Shown here: positions 1 to 7,485 of the stretch, piece after piece
Numbering within the stretch: position 1 is the stretch's first letter
Layout: each line of letters opens with the position of its first letter
DNA from: Bradyrhizobium sp. RP6
Lineage (GTDB): Bacteria > Pseudomonadota > Alphaproteobacteria > Rhizobiales > Xanthobacteraceae
DNA: 64,000 bases
NCBI RefSeq assembly: GCF_003837805.1
Contig: NZ_RQIT01000007.1
Span: forward strand, 186,001-250,000
Direction of reading: 5' to 3'
Notes under the pieces: generated by a model
The model's database searches: none
What the model was told of the DNA's origin: nothing
The model's input: the letters and a program-made list of their open reading frames with translations, nothing else
Made by a program: the position numbers and the translations under genes

Positions 1-142
1 TCTCCGCATCGCCTTGCTCGACCGCGAGCTCGGCGCCCTCCTCGAAGTTCACCACCAGCGACACCGCGACGCGGGCGCCGTTGGGCCAGACGATATCCGG
101 CTGCGCCCGGCCATATCCGCGAAGATCGCGTTCGATCGGCAT
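1..142 (-). CDS. Polysaccharide deacetylase family protein (PuuE/allantoinase-like), 5' part only
   Basis: The first 47 codons of a gene that runs off the left edge. The start codon is the ATG whose complement lies at 140-142. The visible N-terminus has the run RDLRGYGRAQPDIVWPNGAR, then VAVSLVVNFEEGAE. This is the typical opening of the polysaccharide-deacetylase subfamily that includes the metal-independent allantoinase PuuE and other cyclic-amide or amide hydrolases. The conserved core of the domain is outside the window, so substrate and activity cannot be judged. It starts 2 bp after the stop of the upstream permease gene and is almost certainly the last visible gene of the ABC-importer operon. 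An imported ureide-like or amide compound is a plausible but unproven substrate. Confidence 0.65.
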   Translation of the reverse strand, partial: MPIERDLRGYGRAQPDIVWPNGARVAVSLVVNFEEGAELAVEQGDAE

Positions 143-144
143 GA

Positions 145-954
145 TCAGCGGCTCCCGATCTGGCGGCTGACGCCGCCGAAGATTTCGGCGCAGACGAGGC
201 CCGCCAGAGTCAGCAGCACGATCACGCCGGAGACGGCGGCGACGCGCACGTCGAGGCTGCCTTCGAGGATCGCCCAGAGCTTGATCGGCAGGACCTCGGT
301 GCGCGCGTCGGCGAGGAATAGCGACACCGGAACATTGTCGAACGAAGTGAGGAACGCGACGAAGCAGCTCGCGACGATGCCGCGGCGGATCAGCGGCAGA
401 GTGATGCGGCGGAAGGTGTACCAGCGGCTGGCACCCAGGCTCAACGAGCAGGTGATGAGCACCGGATTGAGCTGCTGCACCGAGGCGCCGACCATGCGGA
501 TGACGAAGGGAACGGAGATGATGGTGTGGCCGAGCACCAGCGTCGCCGCCGACAGGCGGATGCCGAGCAGGTTGAAGACCAGCAGCAGCGACAGGCCGAA
601 GGCCATCGCCGGCAGCACCATCGGCGACATGAACAGGGCATCAAGGACGCGCGCGATCTTCAGCCGGCTCCGTGCCAGTCCGAGTGCCGCCGCGCCGCCC
701 AGCACTGCGGAAAGAATCGTCGCCGCCGCAGCGACCTTGAGACTCGTCAACGCGGGCGCGACGATTTCCTGCGATTGCAGCAGCTCGACATACCAGCGCA
801 ACGACCAGCTCGGCGGCGGGAATTTCAGCGTGATGCCGCCGGTGAAGGAAATGATCAGCACGACCAGCGTCGGTGCCAGCAGCAGCAGCATCCCGAATGC
901 GGTGATGGCACCAATGATGGTGGAATAGGCGCGATCAATGAGGCTACGCTGCAT
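145..954 (-). CDS. ABC transporter permease (PotC/spermidine-putrescine type)
   Basis: Inner-membrane permease of a polyamine/opine-type (PotABCD-like) importer. About six hydrophobic segments are visible, starting with IIGAITAFGMLLLLAPTLVV near the N-terminus. The cytoplasmic EAA-like loop reads SLGASRWYTFRRITLPLIRR, which docks on the ATPase. The methionine beginning MQRSLIDRAYS (954) is chosen as start. It overlaps the end of the preceding permease gene by 11 bp, as is common for coupled permeases, whereas an in-frame start 14 codons further upstream would lengthen the overlap and add a non-hydrophobic tail. It is the fourth gene of the operon ATPase, binding protein, permease, permease, deacetylase. 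The length of 269 residues is normal for PotC. Confidence 0.85.
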   Translation of the reverse strand: MQRSLIDRAYSTIIGAITAFGMLLLLAPTLVVLIISFTGGITLKFPPPSWSLRWYVELLQSQEIVAPALTSLKVAAAATILSAVLGGAAALGLARSRLKIARVLDALFMSPMVLPAMAFGLSLLLVFNLLGIRLSAATLVLGHTIISVPFVIRMVGASVQQLNPVLITCSLSLGASRWYTFRRITLPLIRRGIVASCFVAFLTSFDNVPVSLFLADARTEVLPIKLWAILEGSLDVRVAAVSGVIVLLTLAGLVCAEIFGGVSRQIGSR

Positions 955-1801
955 CGACGCCTCGCACGCAGCGGCGCGACAGCGCACCGATGGCAAAGAC
1001 GATGCCGGTCACGGCCAGCGTGAAGATCAGCGACAGCGCCGCCGAGAACGGCCAGTCCTGCACGCCGACCGCCTGTTGGTAAATATAGGATGGCATCAGG
1101 ATAATGCGCCCGCCGCCGACCAGCGTCTGGGTGATGAAGGCGGTCGCAGCGGCGGCGAAGACGAGCAGCCAGCCGGCGATCGCGCCTGGCAGCGTCAGCG
1201 GCAGGATGACGGTGACGAAGATGCGGGCGCGGCCTGCACCCAACCCTTCTGCCGCACGCGTCAGATTGCCGTCGAGCCGCAGCAGGCTGTTGATGACAGG
1301 CAGCGCCATCAGGGGAAGCTGGATCTGGGTCAGCGCCAGCACCATGCCCTCCCACGTGTACAGCAAGCGAGCCGGGGCCTGCCAGAGCCCGAGCGACAGC
1401 ATCGCCGTGTTGATGATGCCGTCGCGGCCGAGCAGGACGATCCAGGCAAAGGTGCGCACCACCGTGCTGGTCAGGAGCGGCAGCATGATCAGGAACGTGA
1501 TCAAGGTACGCATGACCTGGCCGCTCGCGGCGTAAACAAGTGCGAGCGGGTAGGCGAGGATCAGCGTCGCCAATGCGACCTCCGTCCCCAGCCAAATCGT
1601 GTCCGTCAGCACCTTGATGCTGAACGGGTCCGAGAAGAAGCGCAAATACTGCGCCGGCGACAGCTCCGCGAATTGTGGCGTGCGGAACAGACTGATCGCG
1701 ACAAGCGCAATCAGTGGCAGCACGAAGGCGGCCAGGAACAACGCCGCCAGTGGGATCACCGGCAGCATTTGTCGTGATGCAGTCGTGCTTGCCGGCGTCA
1801 T
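944..1801 (-). CDS. ABC transporter permease (PotB/spermidine-putrescine type)
   Basis: First of two permease subunits of the PotABCD-like importer, 285 residues. A strong first membrane segment (LPVIPLAALFLAAFVLPLIALVA, split here by eye into one helix at about residues 13-36) is followed by further hydrophobic helices. The EAA-type loop contains AAEGLGAGRARIFVTVILPL (about residues 180-200). The start codon directly abuts the stop of the substrate-binding protein gene (stop at 1802-1804). This tight spacing supports co-transcription and translational coupling. The transported compound cannot be read from the permease. Confidence 0.85.
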   Translation of the reverse strand: MTPASTTASRQMLPVIPLAALFLAAFVLPLIALVAISLFRTPQFAELSPAQYLRFFSDPFSIKVLTDTIWLGTEVALATLILAYPLALVYAASGQVMRTLITFLIMLPLLTSTVVRTFAWIVLLGRDGIINTAMLSLGLWQAPARLLYTWEGMVLALTQIQLPLMALPVINSLLRLDGNLTRAAEGLGAGRARIFVTVILPLTLPGAIAGWLLVFAAAATAFITQTLVGGGRIILMPSYIYQQAVGVQDWPFSAALSLIFTLAVTGIVFAIGALSRRCVRGVDAA

Positions 1802-2851
1802 TTAGATCTTCACTTCCTTGCTGAAGCGGGTGATCCATTCGCCGCGCAGCGGCTGGAACTTGGTCCAGTCGAGCAGCACATTGCTGGCAACGAGGTCGTC
1901 GACGCTCTTGGCGACGGTGAGATTGGCGCCGGTCAGCGCCACCTTGCTGTTGGTCGGCATCATCACCCAGGGGGCCGCCTCGAGGCCCTTCTGCGTTTCG
2001 ACCGACATCACCGTGTCGAGATAGTCCAGCACCGCCTTCGGATCCTGGTTGTTCTTGACGATCTGGGCGCTGGTGCGGATCACGACGGCGCCGGATTTCG
2101 GCTTCGCGAAGGCGATGTCGACGCCCTTGGCGGCGAGCAGCGCGACGTTGTTCCAGAAATTGAAGGCGATTTCGATCTCGCCCTGCTGGAACAGCGCAGC
2201 CAGCGCGCCGGGCGAGGCCGCGATCGCACCGACGTTGGGCAGCAGCTTCTTGATGGCCTCGAAGGCCGGCTCGATATTGGTCTCGGAGCCGCCGTTCAGC
2301 TTCGCGATCTCGACCATGAAGGCAGTGCCGAGGCTCGAGCCGAGCCCGGTGATACCGACGCGCCCCTTGTACTCCGGTTTCCAGAGATCCTCCCACGAGG
2401 TCGGGGGCGTCGTGATCTTCTTGGGATTGTAGGCGATGCCGATCAACTGACAGGTGATGACAGGCGCGTAACCGTCGGGATGACGGAATGCGCTTGGAAT
2501 GTCGGCAAACGACTTCGATTGCCCGACCGGGAATTTCTCCAGCACGCCGCTCGCGATCGCAGGGATCAGCGGGCCCTCGTCGAACAGCACGACATCGAAC
2601 GGCGGCGCGTTGCGCGAGGCCTGGATTTTGCCGATCTGGTCGACGCCGAGCAGGGGCGTGAAGGTGACACCGCCATCGCTGGACTTCTTGAAAGCCGGTC
2701 CGACCACCGCGCGGAAGGCTTCATCGAAGCTGCCGGGATAGGTCGTTGCCACGATCGAGGGCGCCGCCCGCGATGATGTCGGCCATCCGAGACCAGCTGC
2801 CGCAAGCGCGGCCGAACCTGAGGTGAGCAGCGATCTCCGGGATAGGCTCAT
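1802..2851 (-). CDS. ABC transporter periplasmic substrate-binding protein (PotD-like)
   Basis: Extracellular solute-binding protein of the spermidine/putrescine (PotD) superfamily, about 349 residues. The chosen start gives MSLSRRSLLTSGSAALAAAG, a twin-arginine-like signal peptide (SRRSLL followed by a hydrophobic stretch and an ASRAA-type cleavage region). An in-frame start 24 codons further upstream would bury this signal. The mature part has the expected signatures IVATTYPGSFDEAF and PTSWEDLWKPEYKGRVGI (about residue 140), which line the ligand cleft in this family. It begins 1 bp after the ATPase stop. Ligands of this family include polyamines, opines and small organic amides, and none can be assigned here. 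Confidence 0.88.
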   Translation of the reverse strand: MSLSRRSLLTSGSAALAAAGLGWPTSSRAAPSIVATTYPGSFDEAFRAVVGPAFKKSSDGGVTFTPLLGVDQIGKIQASRNAPPFDVVLFDEGPLIPAIASGVLEKFPVGQSKSFADIPSAFRHPDGYAPVITCQLIGIAYNPKKITTPPTSWEDLWKPEYKGRVGITGLGSSLGTAFMVEIAKLNGGSETNIEPAFEAIKKLLPNVGAIAASPGALAALFQQGEIEIAFNFWNNVALLAAKGVDIAFAKPKSGAVVIRTSAQIVKNNQDPKAVLDYLDTVMSVETQKGLEAAPWVMMPTNSKVALTGANLTVAKSVDDLVASNVLLDWTKFQPLRGEWITRFSKEVKI

Positions 2852-2852
2852 G

Positions 2853-3974
2853 TCAAACACTCCTTTGCTGAAACTTGGAAACGTCGTCGACGGGCGTGCT
2901 GAAAATGCTGACGCGCGAGACATCGGAGATCGCGAGCCAGGCCGTCTCCCCGGCCTGCGCTTTCGCGATGCCGGCGGCGCGGGCCTGGCTGACCTTCACG
3001 GCTTCACCGCTCGCGGTGACGCCCTCGGTGACGCTGACGGCGCCGAGCGGCAAAGTGGCGCGAATCGTGATGGGAATGGCGCCGGGCCGCTCGGCGCCGA
3101 ACGCGATGTTCTCAGGCCGAACCGAGATCGTCACCTGCGTGCCGCGCCTGCGCTGGGTCGAACGGCCGAGGTCGATCTCGGGCCCGGCGTCCAGCTGGAC
3201 GCGATCGGCATCGGTGACGGTACCGCGCAGGAGATTGGTATGGCCGATGAAGCTCGAGATGAACAGGCTCGCCGGGCGGTCGTAGAGCGCATCCGGGCTG
3301 TCGATCTGCTCGATGCGTCCGTTGTTCAGCACGACGATGCGGTCGGCCATCGACAGCGCCTCCTCCTGATCGTGCGTGACGATGATGGAGGTGACGCCAA
3401 ATGTCTTCAGTAGGCTCTTGATCTCGATCTGCATGTCGAGGCGCAAATTCTTGTCCAGCGCCGAGAACGGCTCGTCGAGCAGGACGAGGCCCGGATCGAT
3501 CGCGAGCGTCCGCGCCAGCGCGACGCGTTGCTGCTGTCCGCCGGAGAGCTCTCCGGGCAGTCTTCGCGCAAACGACGCCATCTGGGTGAGGCCGAGCATC
3601 TGCTCGACCTTTGCCGCGACCACGTCCTTCGCCGTCTTGCGCGCCCGCAGGCCATAGGCGACGTTTTCGAACACAGTCAGGTGCGGAAACAGCGCATAGT
3701 TCTGAAACACCATGCCGATGCGGCGGCGGTTGGCCGGAATATGCTCGACCCGCGCGCCGTCGAAGCGCACCTCGCCCCGGGACGGACGCAGGAAGCCTGC
3801 GATGATCTGGAGCATCGTGGTCTTGCCGCAGCCGGACGGGCCGAGGAGGGCGATCAACTCACCGGCTGCAACGGTAAGATCGATCTCGTCCAGCGCAACG
3901 GTCGCGCCGAAGGCGTGGCCGATGCCCTTCAGATCCAGCGAGAGTCCGCGTACATCGCTCAACGCCAGCTCCAT
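2853..3974 (-). CDS. ABC transporter ATP-binding protein (PotA-like)
   Basis: Energising subunit of the importer, 373 residues. The nucleotide-binding domain shows Walker A GPSGCGKTT (about 45-53), the Q-loop in VFQNYALFPHLTV, the ABC signature LSGGQQQR (about 143-150), Walker B LVLLDEPFSALD and the switch histidine in IIVTHDQEEA. The C-terminal third (about 250-373) is a TOBE-type regulatory region as in PotA and other CUT1/polyamine ATPases. It is the promoter-proximal gene of the minus-strand operon and is divergent from the GntR regulator at 4175, with 200 bp between them. GntR control of this importer is a reasonable inference. Confidence 0.9.
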   Translation of the reverse strand: MELALSDVRGLSLDLKGIGHAFGATVALDEIDLTVAAGELIALLGPSGCGKTTMLQIIAGFLRPSRGEVRFDGARVEHIPANRRRIGMVFQNYALFPHLTVFENVAYGLRARKTAKDVVAAKVEQMLGLTQMASFARRLPGELSGGQQQRVALARTLAIDPGLVLLDEPFSALDKNLRLDMQIEIKSLLKTFGVTSIIVTHDQEEALSMADRIVVLNNGRIEQIDSPDALYDRPASLFISSFIGHTNLLRGTVTDADRVQLDAGPEIDLGRSTQRRRGTQVTISVRPENIAFGAERPGAIPITIRATLPLGAVSVTEGVTASGEAVKVSQARAAGIAKAQAGETAWLAISDVSRVSIFSTPVDDVSKFQQRSV

Positions 3975-4040
3975 CCTTCGAATTGTCCTGCGCGAGGGAA
4001 GTTAGCAATCGCCGTGCCAGTGCGGCTCGTCCAATAAGGC

Positions 4041-4087
4041 ATTGCGATCATTGCGATAATTTTCAGGCAACAAATATTGGCGCCAAT
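4041..4087. promoter_or_regulatory. Candidate operator region between the importer operon and the GntR gene
   Basis: The 200-bp divergent intergenic region is AT-richer than its surroundings. It holds a tandem repeat of ATTGCGAT (4041-4048 and 4050-4057) and a perfect 12-bp palindrome ATTGGCGCCAAT (4076-4087). Both are plausible binding sites for the adjacent GntR/FCD regulator or for another dimeric repressor. No convincing -35/-10 pair was identified by eye. The assignment rests on position and symmetry only. Confidence 0.4.
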
Positions 4088-4174
4088 CTGTTGGCTATAT
4101 TGTAAACAGTCGTGCGGCCAGTTTGTCTAAAAGATGGGCTCCGGCAGCATTCCAGAATCCTGTAAGAGCGACGC

Positions 4175-4945
4175 ATGAAGCGAACCCGTCCCCTCAAGCG
4201 CAAGCCGAAGCGCACCGAGCCGAAACACAGGGAGCCGGAGGCCGTCGACCCGCGCAGCATCGACGACGATCCGGTGGTTCAGGGAATCCTGACCGCGATC
4301 AGCCAGAAGCGGCTCAAGCCGGGCGCCAAGCTCGGCGAGGACAAGCTCGCCGCGGCCTTCGGTACCACACGGATTCACATCCGCCAGGCGTTGTCCCATC
4401 TCGCCTCGCGCAAGGTGGTGATGCAGATCCCCAACCGCGGCGCCTTCGTGTACCGGCCGAGCTGGGAGGAGGCGCAGGACATCTTTGCCGCGCGCCGGAT
4501 CATCGAGACCGCAGCTGTGAGCGCCGCGGTCGACCGGCTGGACAAGGCCGGCAAGGCGGAGCTGAAGGCGCATATGGAGCGGGAGGCGCGTCACGATCGC
4601 AATGACCGCTGGGCCTCGCTGTCGCTGACGGCCGAGTTCCACATCCTGGTTGCCAAGCTCGCCGGCAACCGCGTGTTGCTGGAAATGTCGCGCGAGCTGA
4701 TGCTGCGGACATCGCTGGCGATCGCGACCTTCGAGCAGCCGGGAGAGCCGGATTGCTCGCCCGACGCTCACCCCGACATCGGCGCGTTGATCCTCGCCCG
4801 CGACAAGGCCGGCGCGGTCCATGCCATGCGTCATCACATCGAGGAGATGGAGCAGCGGATCCGGCCGAAGGAAGGCGAGGACGAGGTTGACGAGCTCACC
4901 GCGATCTTCAAGGAGATCGGCGCGCGGGCGCGGGCGGGCGGATAG
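4175..4945 (+). CDS. GntR family transcriptional regulator, FCD subfamily
   Basis: DNA-binding ligand-responsive regulator of 256 residues. A basic, disordered N-terminus (KRTRPLKRKPKRTEPK) precedes the winged helix (about 32-100) with LKPGAKLGEDKLAAAFG and the recognition-helix region TRIHIRQALSHLASRKVV. The all-helical FCD effector domain follows (about 105-235). It shows the usual spaced acidic and histidine residues, for example TAEFHILVAKLAGN and AMRHHIEEME, that bind a metal and a small organic acid in this subfamily. It is co-directional with, and one base from, the racemase-like gene, and divergent from the ABC importer. It is therefore likely to control both in response to a catabolic substrate. 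Confidence 0.88.
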   Translation: MKRTRPLKRKPKRTEPKHREPEAVDPRSIDDDPVVQGILTAISQKRLKPGAKLGEDKLAAAFGTTRIHIRQALSHLASRKVVMQIPNRGAFVYRPSWEEAQDIFAARRIIETAAVSAAVDRLDKAGKAELKAHMEREARHDRNDRWASLSLTAEFHILVAKLAGNRVLLEMSRELMLRTSLAIATFEQPGEPDCSPDAHPDIGALILARDKAGAVHAMRHHIEEMEQRIRPKEGEDEVDELTAIFKEIGARARAGG

Positions 4946-4946
4946 C

Positions 4947-5603
4947 ATGGCGGGCCGCCGTATCCTCCTGATCAATCCGAACAGCCTCGAGGCGACCACC
5001 ACGATGATGGTGGCGATTGCCAAGTCTGCAGCCGCGGATGGCTTCCACATTGCCGGTGCCACGGCAACGCGTGCGCCCACGATGATCGTCTCGGCGGATG
5101 CGTTGGAGGCAGCCGCGCCGGAGGTCGAGGAGATCGCGCATGCCCGCAGCGGCGAGTGCGACGGCATCATCGTCGCGGCATTCGGCGATCCCGGTCTCGC
5201 CGGAATCAAGGCGAGGATGAAATTGCCTGCCGTCGGCATCGGCGAGTCCTCGATGCTGGAGGCCGCGGAGAACGGCCGACGCTTCGGCGTGGCGACCACG
5301 ACGCCGCTGCTGAAAGCGAAAATCGATGCACTGACGGACGCGCTGGGATTGCGATCGCACTACACCGGCGCACGCTTCGCCGAAGGCGATCCGCATGAGT
5401 TGATGCGTGATCCATCGCTGTTGCGCACTGCTCTTGCCGGCGCGGTCGAGGCTTGCATTGCGCAGGACGGCGCGGAGGCGGTGATCATCGGCGGTGGGCC
5501 GCTGGGTGAAGCAGTACGCGATCTTCAGCCGATCTTCACCGTGGCGGTCATCGCGCCGATCACGTCAGCCGTGCGGCGGATCATTCGCCTCGTCGCGGCG
5601 TAA
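4947..5603 (+). CDS. Asp/Glu/hydantoin racemase family protein lacking the catalytic cysteines
   Basis: A 218-residue protein of the Asp/Glu/hydantoin racemase superfamily. The family opening INPNS (9-13) is followed by TTTMM. The region DGIIVAAFGDPGL (72-84) and the late strand AVIIGGGPLGEA (178-189) correspond to the two active-site loops. Classical hydantoin or allantoin racemases carry a cysteine in each loop (ACFGDPG and GCAGM). Here these positions are Ala78 and Gly183, so a two-base cysteine racemisation is not possible. Cys-less members of the superfamily exist and their chemistry is poorly defined. The ATG at 4947 lies one base after the GntR stop, so the two are an operon. Context suggests processing of the compound imported by the neighbouring ABC system. 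Confidence 0.8.
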   Translation: MAGRRILLINPNSLEATTTMMVAIAKSAAADGFHIAGATATRAPTMIVSADALEAAAPEVEEIAHARSGECDGIIVAAFGDPGLAGIKARMKLPAVGIGESSMLEAAENGRRFGVATTTPLLKAKIDALTDALGLRSHYTGARFAEGDPHELMRDPSLLRTALAGAVEACIAQDGAEAVIIGGGPLGEAVRDLQPIFTVAVIAPITSAVRRIIRLVAA

Positions 5604-5751
5604 CGTCTGGTTTTTCCGCGCTGCGGCATCGGCCGTGCTGCGGAAAACTGTTTTCCTTGACATGAACTCTGCCGTGCTCGACGTGTAACGAGGTCGCGTG
5701 ATGGCAGGTTGCGTCCCTCACGATAAGAAAAAGCAGCACGGGAAAGACGCC

Positions 5752-7473
5752 ATGAGTGCAGGCCTCAACGAAAAGGACTATCTCGCCGCTTTGCGCGGGT
5801 TGTGGGACAAGGCTTGGCCGAAGGGCATGCCGCGCTCGCCGAACTATCTGCACGGCGAAGTTCCCCTGACGGAATATCTGCGCGCCTGGGCGAAACAAAG
5901 TCCGGAGCGTGCTGCCGTGATCTTCTACGGTCACGTCACCACTTACGCGGAGCTCGACCGGCAGAGCGACCGCTTCGCGGCGCTGTTGCAAGCCAAGGGC
6001 GTGCGCAACGGAGACCGCGTCGCCGTCTTCCTGCCGAACTGCCCGCAATTCCACATCGTGTTTTTCGGTATCCTGAAGCTCGGTGCGATCCACGTTCCCG
6101 TCAGCCCGCTCTCGCGCGCGTTCGAGCTGTCCTACGAGCTCAACGACACCAAGGCCGAGGTGATCGTCGCGCTGGACCAGCTCATGCCGGTCGTCGAGCA
6201 AGTCAGGGACGAGGTGCGGCTGCGCGAGATCATCGTCACCAGCTTTGCCGACGTCGTGCCTGCAAGGCCGGCATTTCCGGCGCCAGACTCGATCCGCGCG
6301 CCGCGTGTTGCAATCGCTGGCGCGACCGATCTGTTGCCGACGCTCGCCGCGATGCCGACTCCTGTGCCGCTACCGCCGCCCGGCCTCGATGATGTCGCCG
6401 CGCTCAACTACACCGGCGGCACGACCGGCATGCCCAAGGGCTGCGTCCACACCCATCGCGACATGGTCTACACGGCCGCCGCCAATTACGGCATCTCGGT
6501 CCTGTCCGACGAGAGCAGCGTGTTCCTGTCGTTCTTTCCGGAATTCTGGATCGCGGGCGAGAACTTTGGCCTGATCTTCCCGCTGTTCTCCGGCGCGACG
6601 CTGGTGCTGCTCGCGCGCTGGGATGCCATCGGCGCGATGGCGGCGATCGACAAATACAAGGTCACGATCACCGCGATGCCGGTGGACGGCGCGGTCGAGC
6701 TGATGGACCATCCGCGCTGGAGCGAATTCGACCTGTCGTCCTTGAAGCAGGTGCGCGTCGTCTCCTTCGTCAAGAAGCTCAATGCCGATTATCGCAGGCG
6801 CTGGAAGGACCTCACCGGCACAATCCTGATGGAGGCGGCCTGGGGCATGACGGAAACCCACACCTCCAACACCTTCACGGCTGGCTTTCAGGACGACGAT
6901 TTCGACCTCAACAACCAGCCAATCTTTGTCGGGCTACCGGTCCCCGGTGCCGAGTTCAAGATCACCGATTTCGAAACGGGTGCGCTGTTGCCGCTCGGCG
7001 CCGAAGGCGAGATCCGCGTCCGCACGCCGTCGCTGCTCAAGAGCTACTGGAACAAGCCGGAGGCGACTGCGGAGTCTCTGATCGATGGTTGGCTGCGCAC
7101 CGGCGACATTGGCACCATCGACAAGGATGGTTTCTTGCACTTCCTCGGCCGCCGCAAGGAGATGCTGAAGGTCAAGGGCATGAGCGTGTTTCCGCCGGAG
7201 ATCGAGGCGCTGCTGGGGCAACACCCGAAGGTGCTGGGCTCGGGCGTGGTCGGCCGCGACGATCCCGACAAGGGGCAGGTGCCGGTGGCCTTTGTCCAAC
7301 TTAAGCCGGAGGCCGCCGGCAGCGTCTCTGCCGAGGATCTGCGCGCCTGGTGCGCCGAGCGCATGGCCGTCTACAAGGTTCCGGAGATTCGTATCATCGA
7401 AGCGCTGCCGCTGACGGCCACGGGCAAAGTGAAGAAGCAGGACCTCAATCCAAGCCTGCCCGCTGCTGTCTGA
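5752..7473 (+). CDS. AMP-forming acyl-CoA synthetase / fatty-acid--CoA ligase
   Basis: ANL-superfamily ligase of 573 residues that activates a carboxylic acid to its CoA thioester via an acyl-adenylate. The phosphate-binding loop YTGGTTGMPKGCVHTH (about residues 219-234) and a downstream adenylate-site region AAWGMTETHTSN are present. So are the hinge and C-terminal motifs GWLRTGDIG and GRRKEMLKVKGMSVFP and the catalytic lysine in TATGKVKKQDL near the end. The ATG at 5752 is preferred over an in-frame ATG 18 codons upstream, because it follows GGGAAAG and begins at the conserved part. The gene for a single-chain acyl-CoA carboxylase starts 12 bp downstream. The two very likely form a ligase-then-carboxylase operon, with the ligase supplying the carboxylase substrate. 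Confidence 0.9.
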   Translation: MSAGLNEKDYLAALRGLWDKAWPKGMPRSPNYLHGEVPLTEYLRAWAKQSPERAAVIFYGHVTTYAELDRQSDRFAALLQAKGVRNGDRVAVFLPNCPQFHIVFFGILKLGAIHVPVSPLSRAFELSYELNDTKAEVIVALDQLMPVVEQVRDEVRLREIIVTSFADVVPARPAFPAPDSIRAPRVAIAGATDLLPTLAAMPTPVPLPPPGLDDVAALNYTGGTTGMPKGCVHTHRDMVYTAAANYGISVLSDESSVFLSFFPEFWIAGENFGLIFPLFSGATLVLLARWDAIGAMAAIDKYKVTITAMPVDGAVELMDHPRWSEFDLSSLKQVRVVSFVKKLNADYRRRWKDLTGTILMEAAWGMTETHTSNTFTAGFQDDDFDLNNQPIFVGLPVPGAEFKITDFETGALLPLGAEGEIRVRTPSLLKSYWNKPEATAESLIDGWLRTGDIGTIDKDGFLHFLGRRKEMLKVKGMSVFPPEIEALLGQHPKVLGSGVVGRDDPDKGQVPVAFVQLKPEAAGSVSAEDLRAWCAERMAVYKVPEIRIIEALPLTATGKVKKQDLNPSLPAAV

Positions 7474-7485
7474 GTGAGAGGGATC

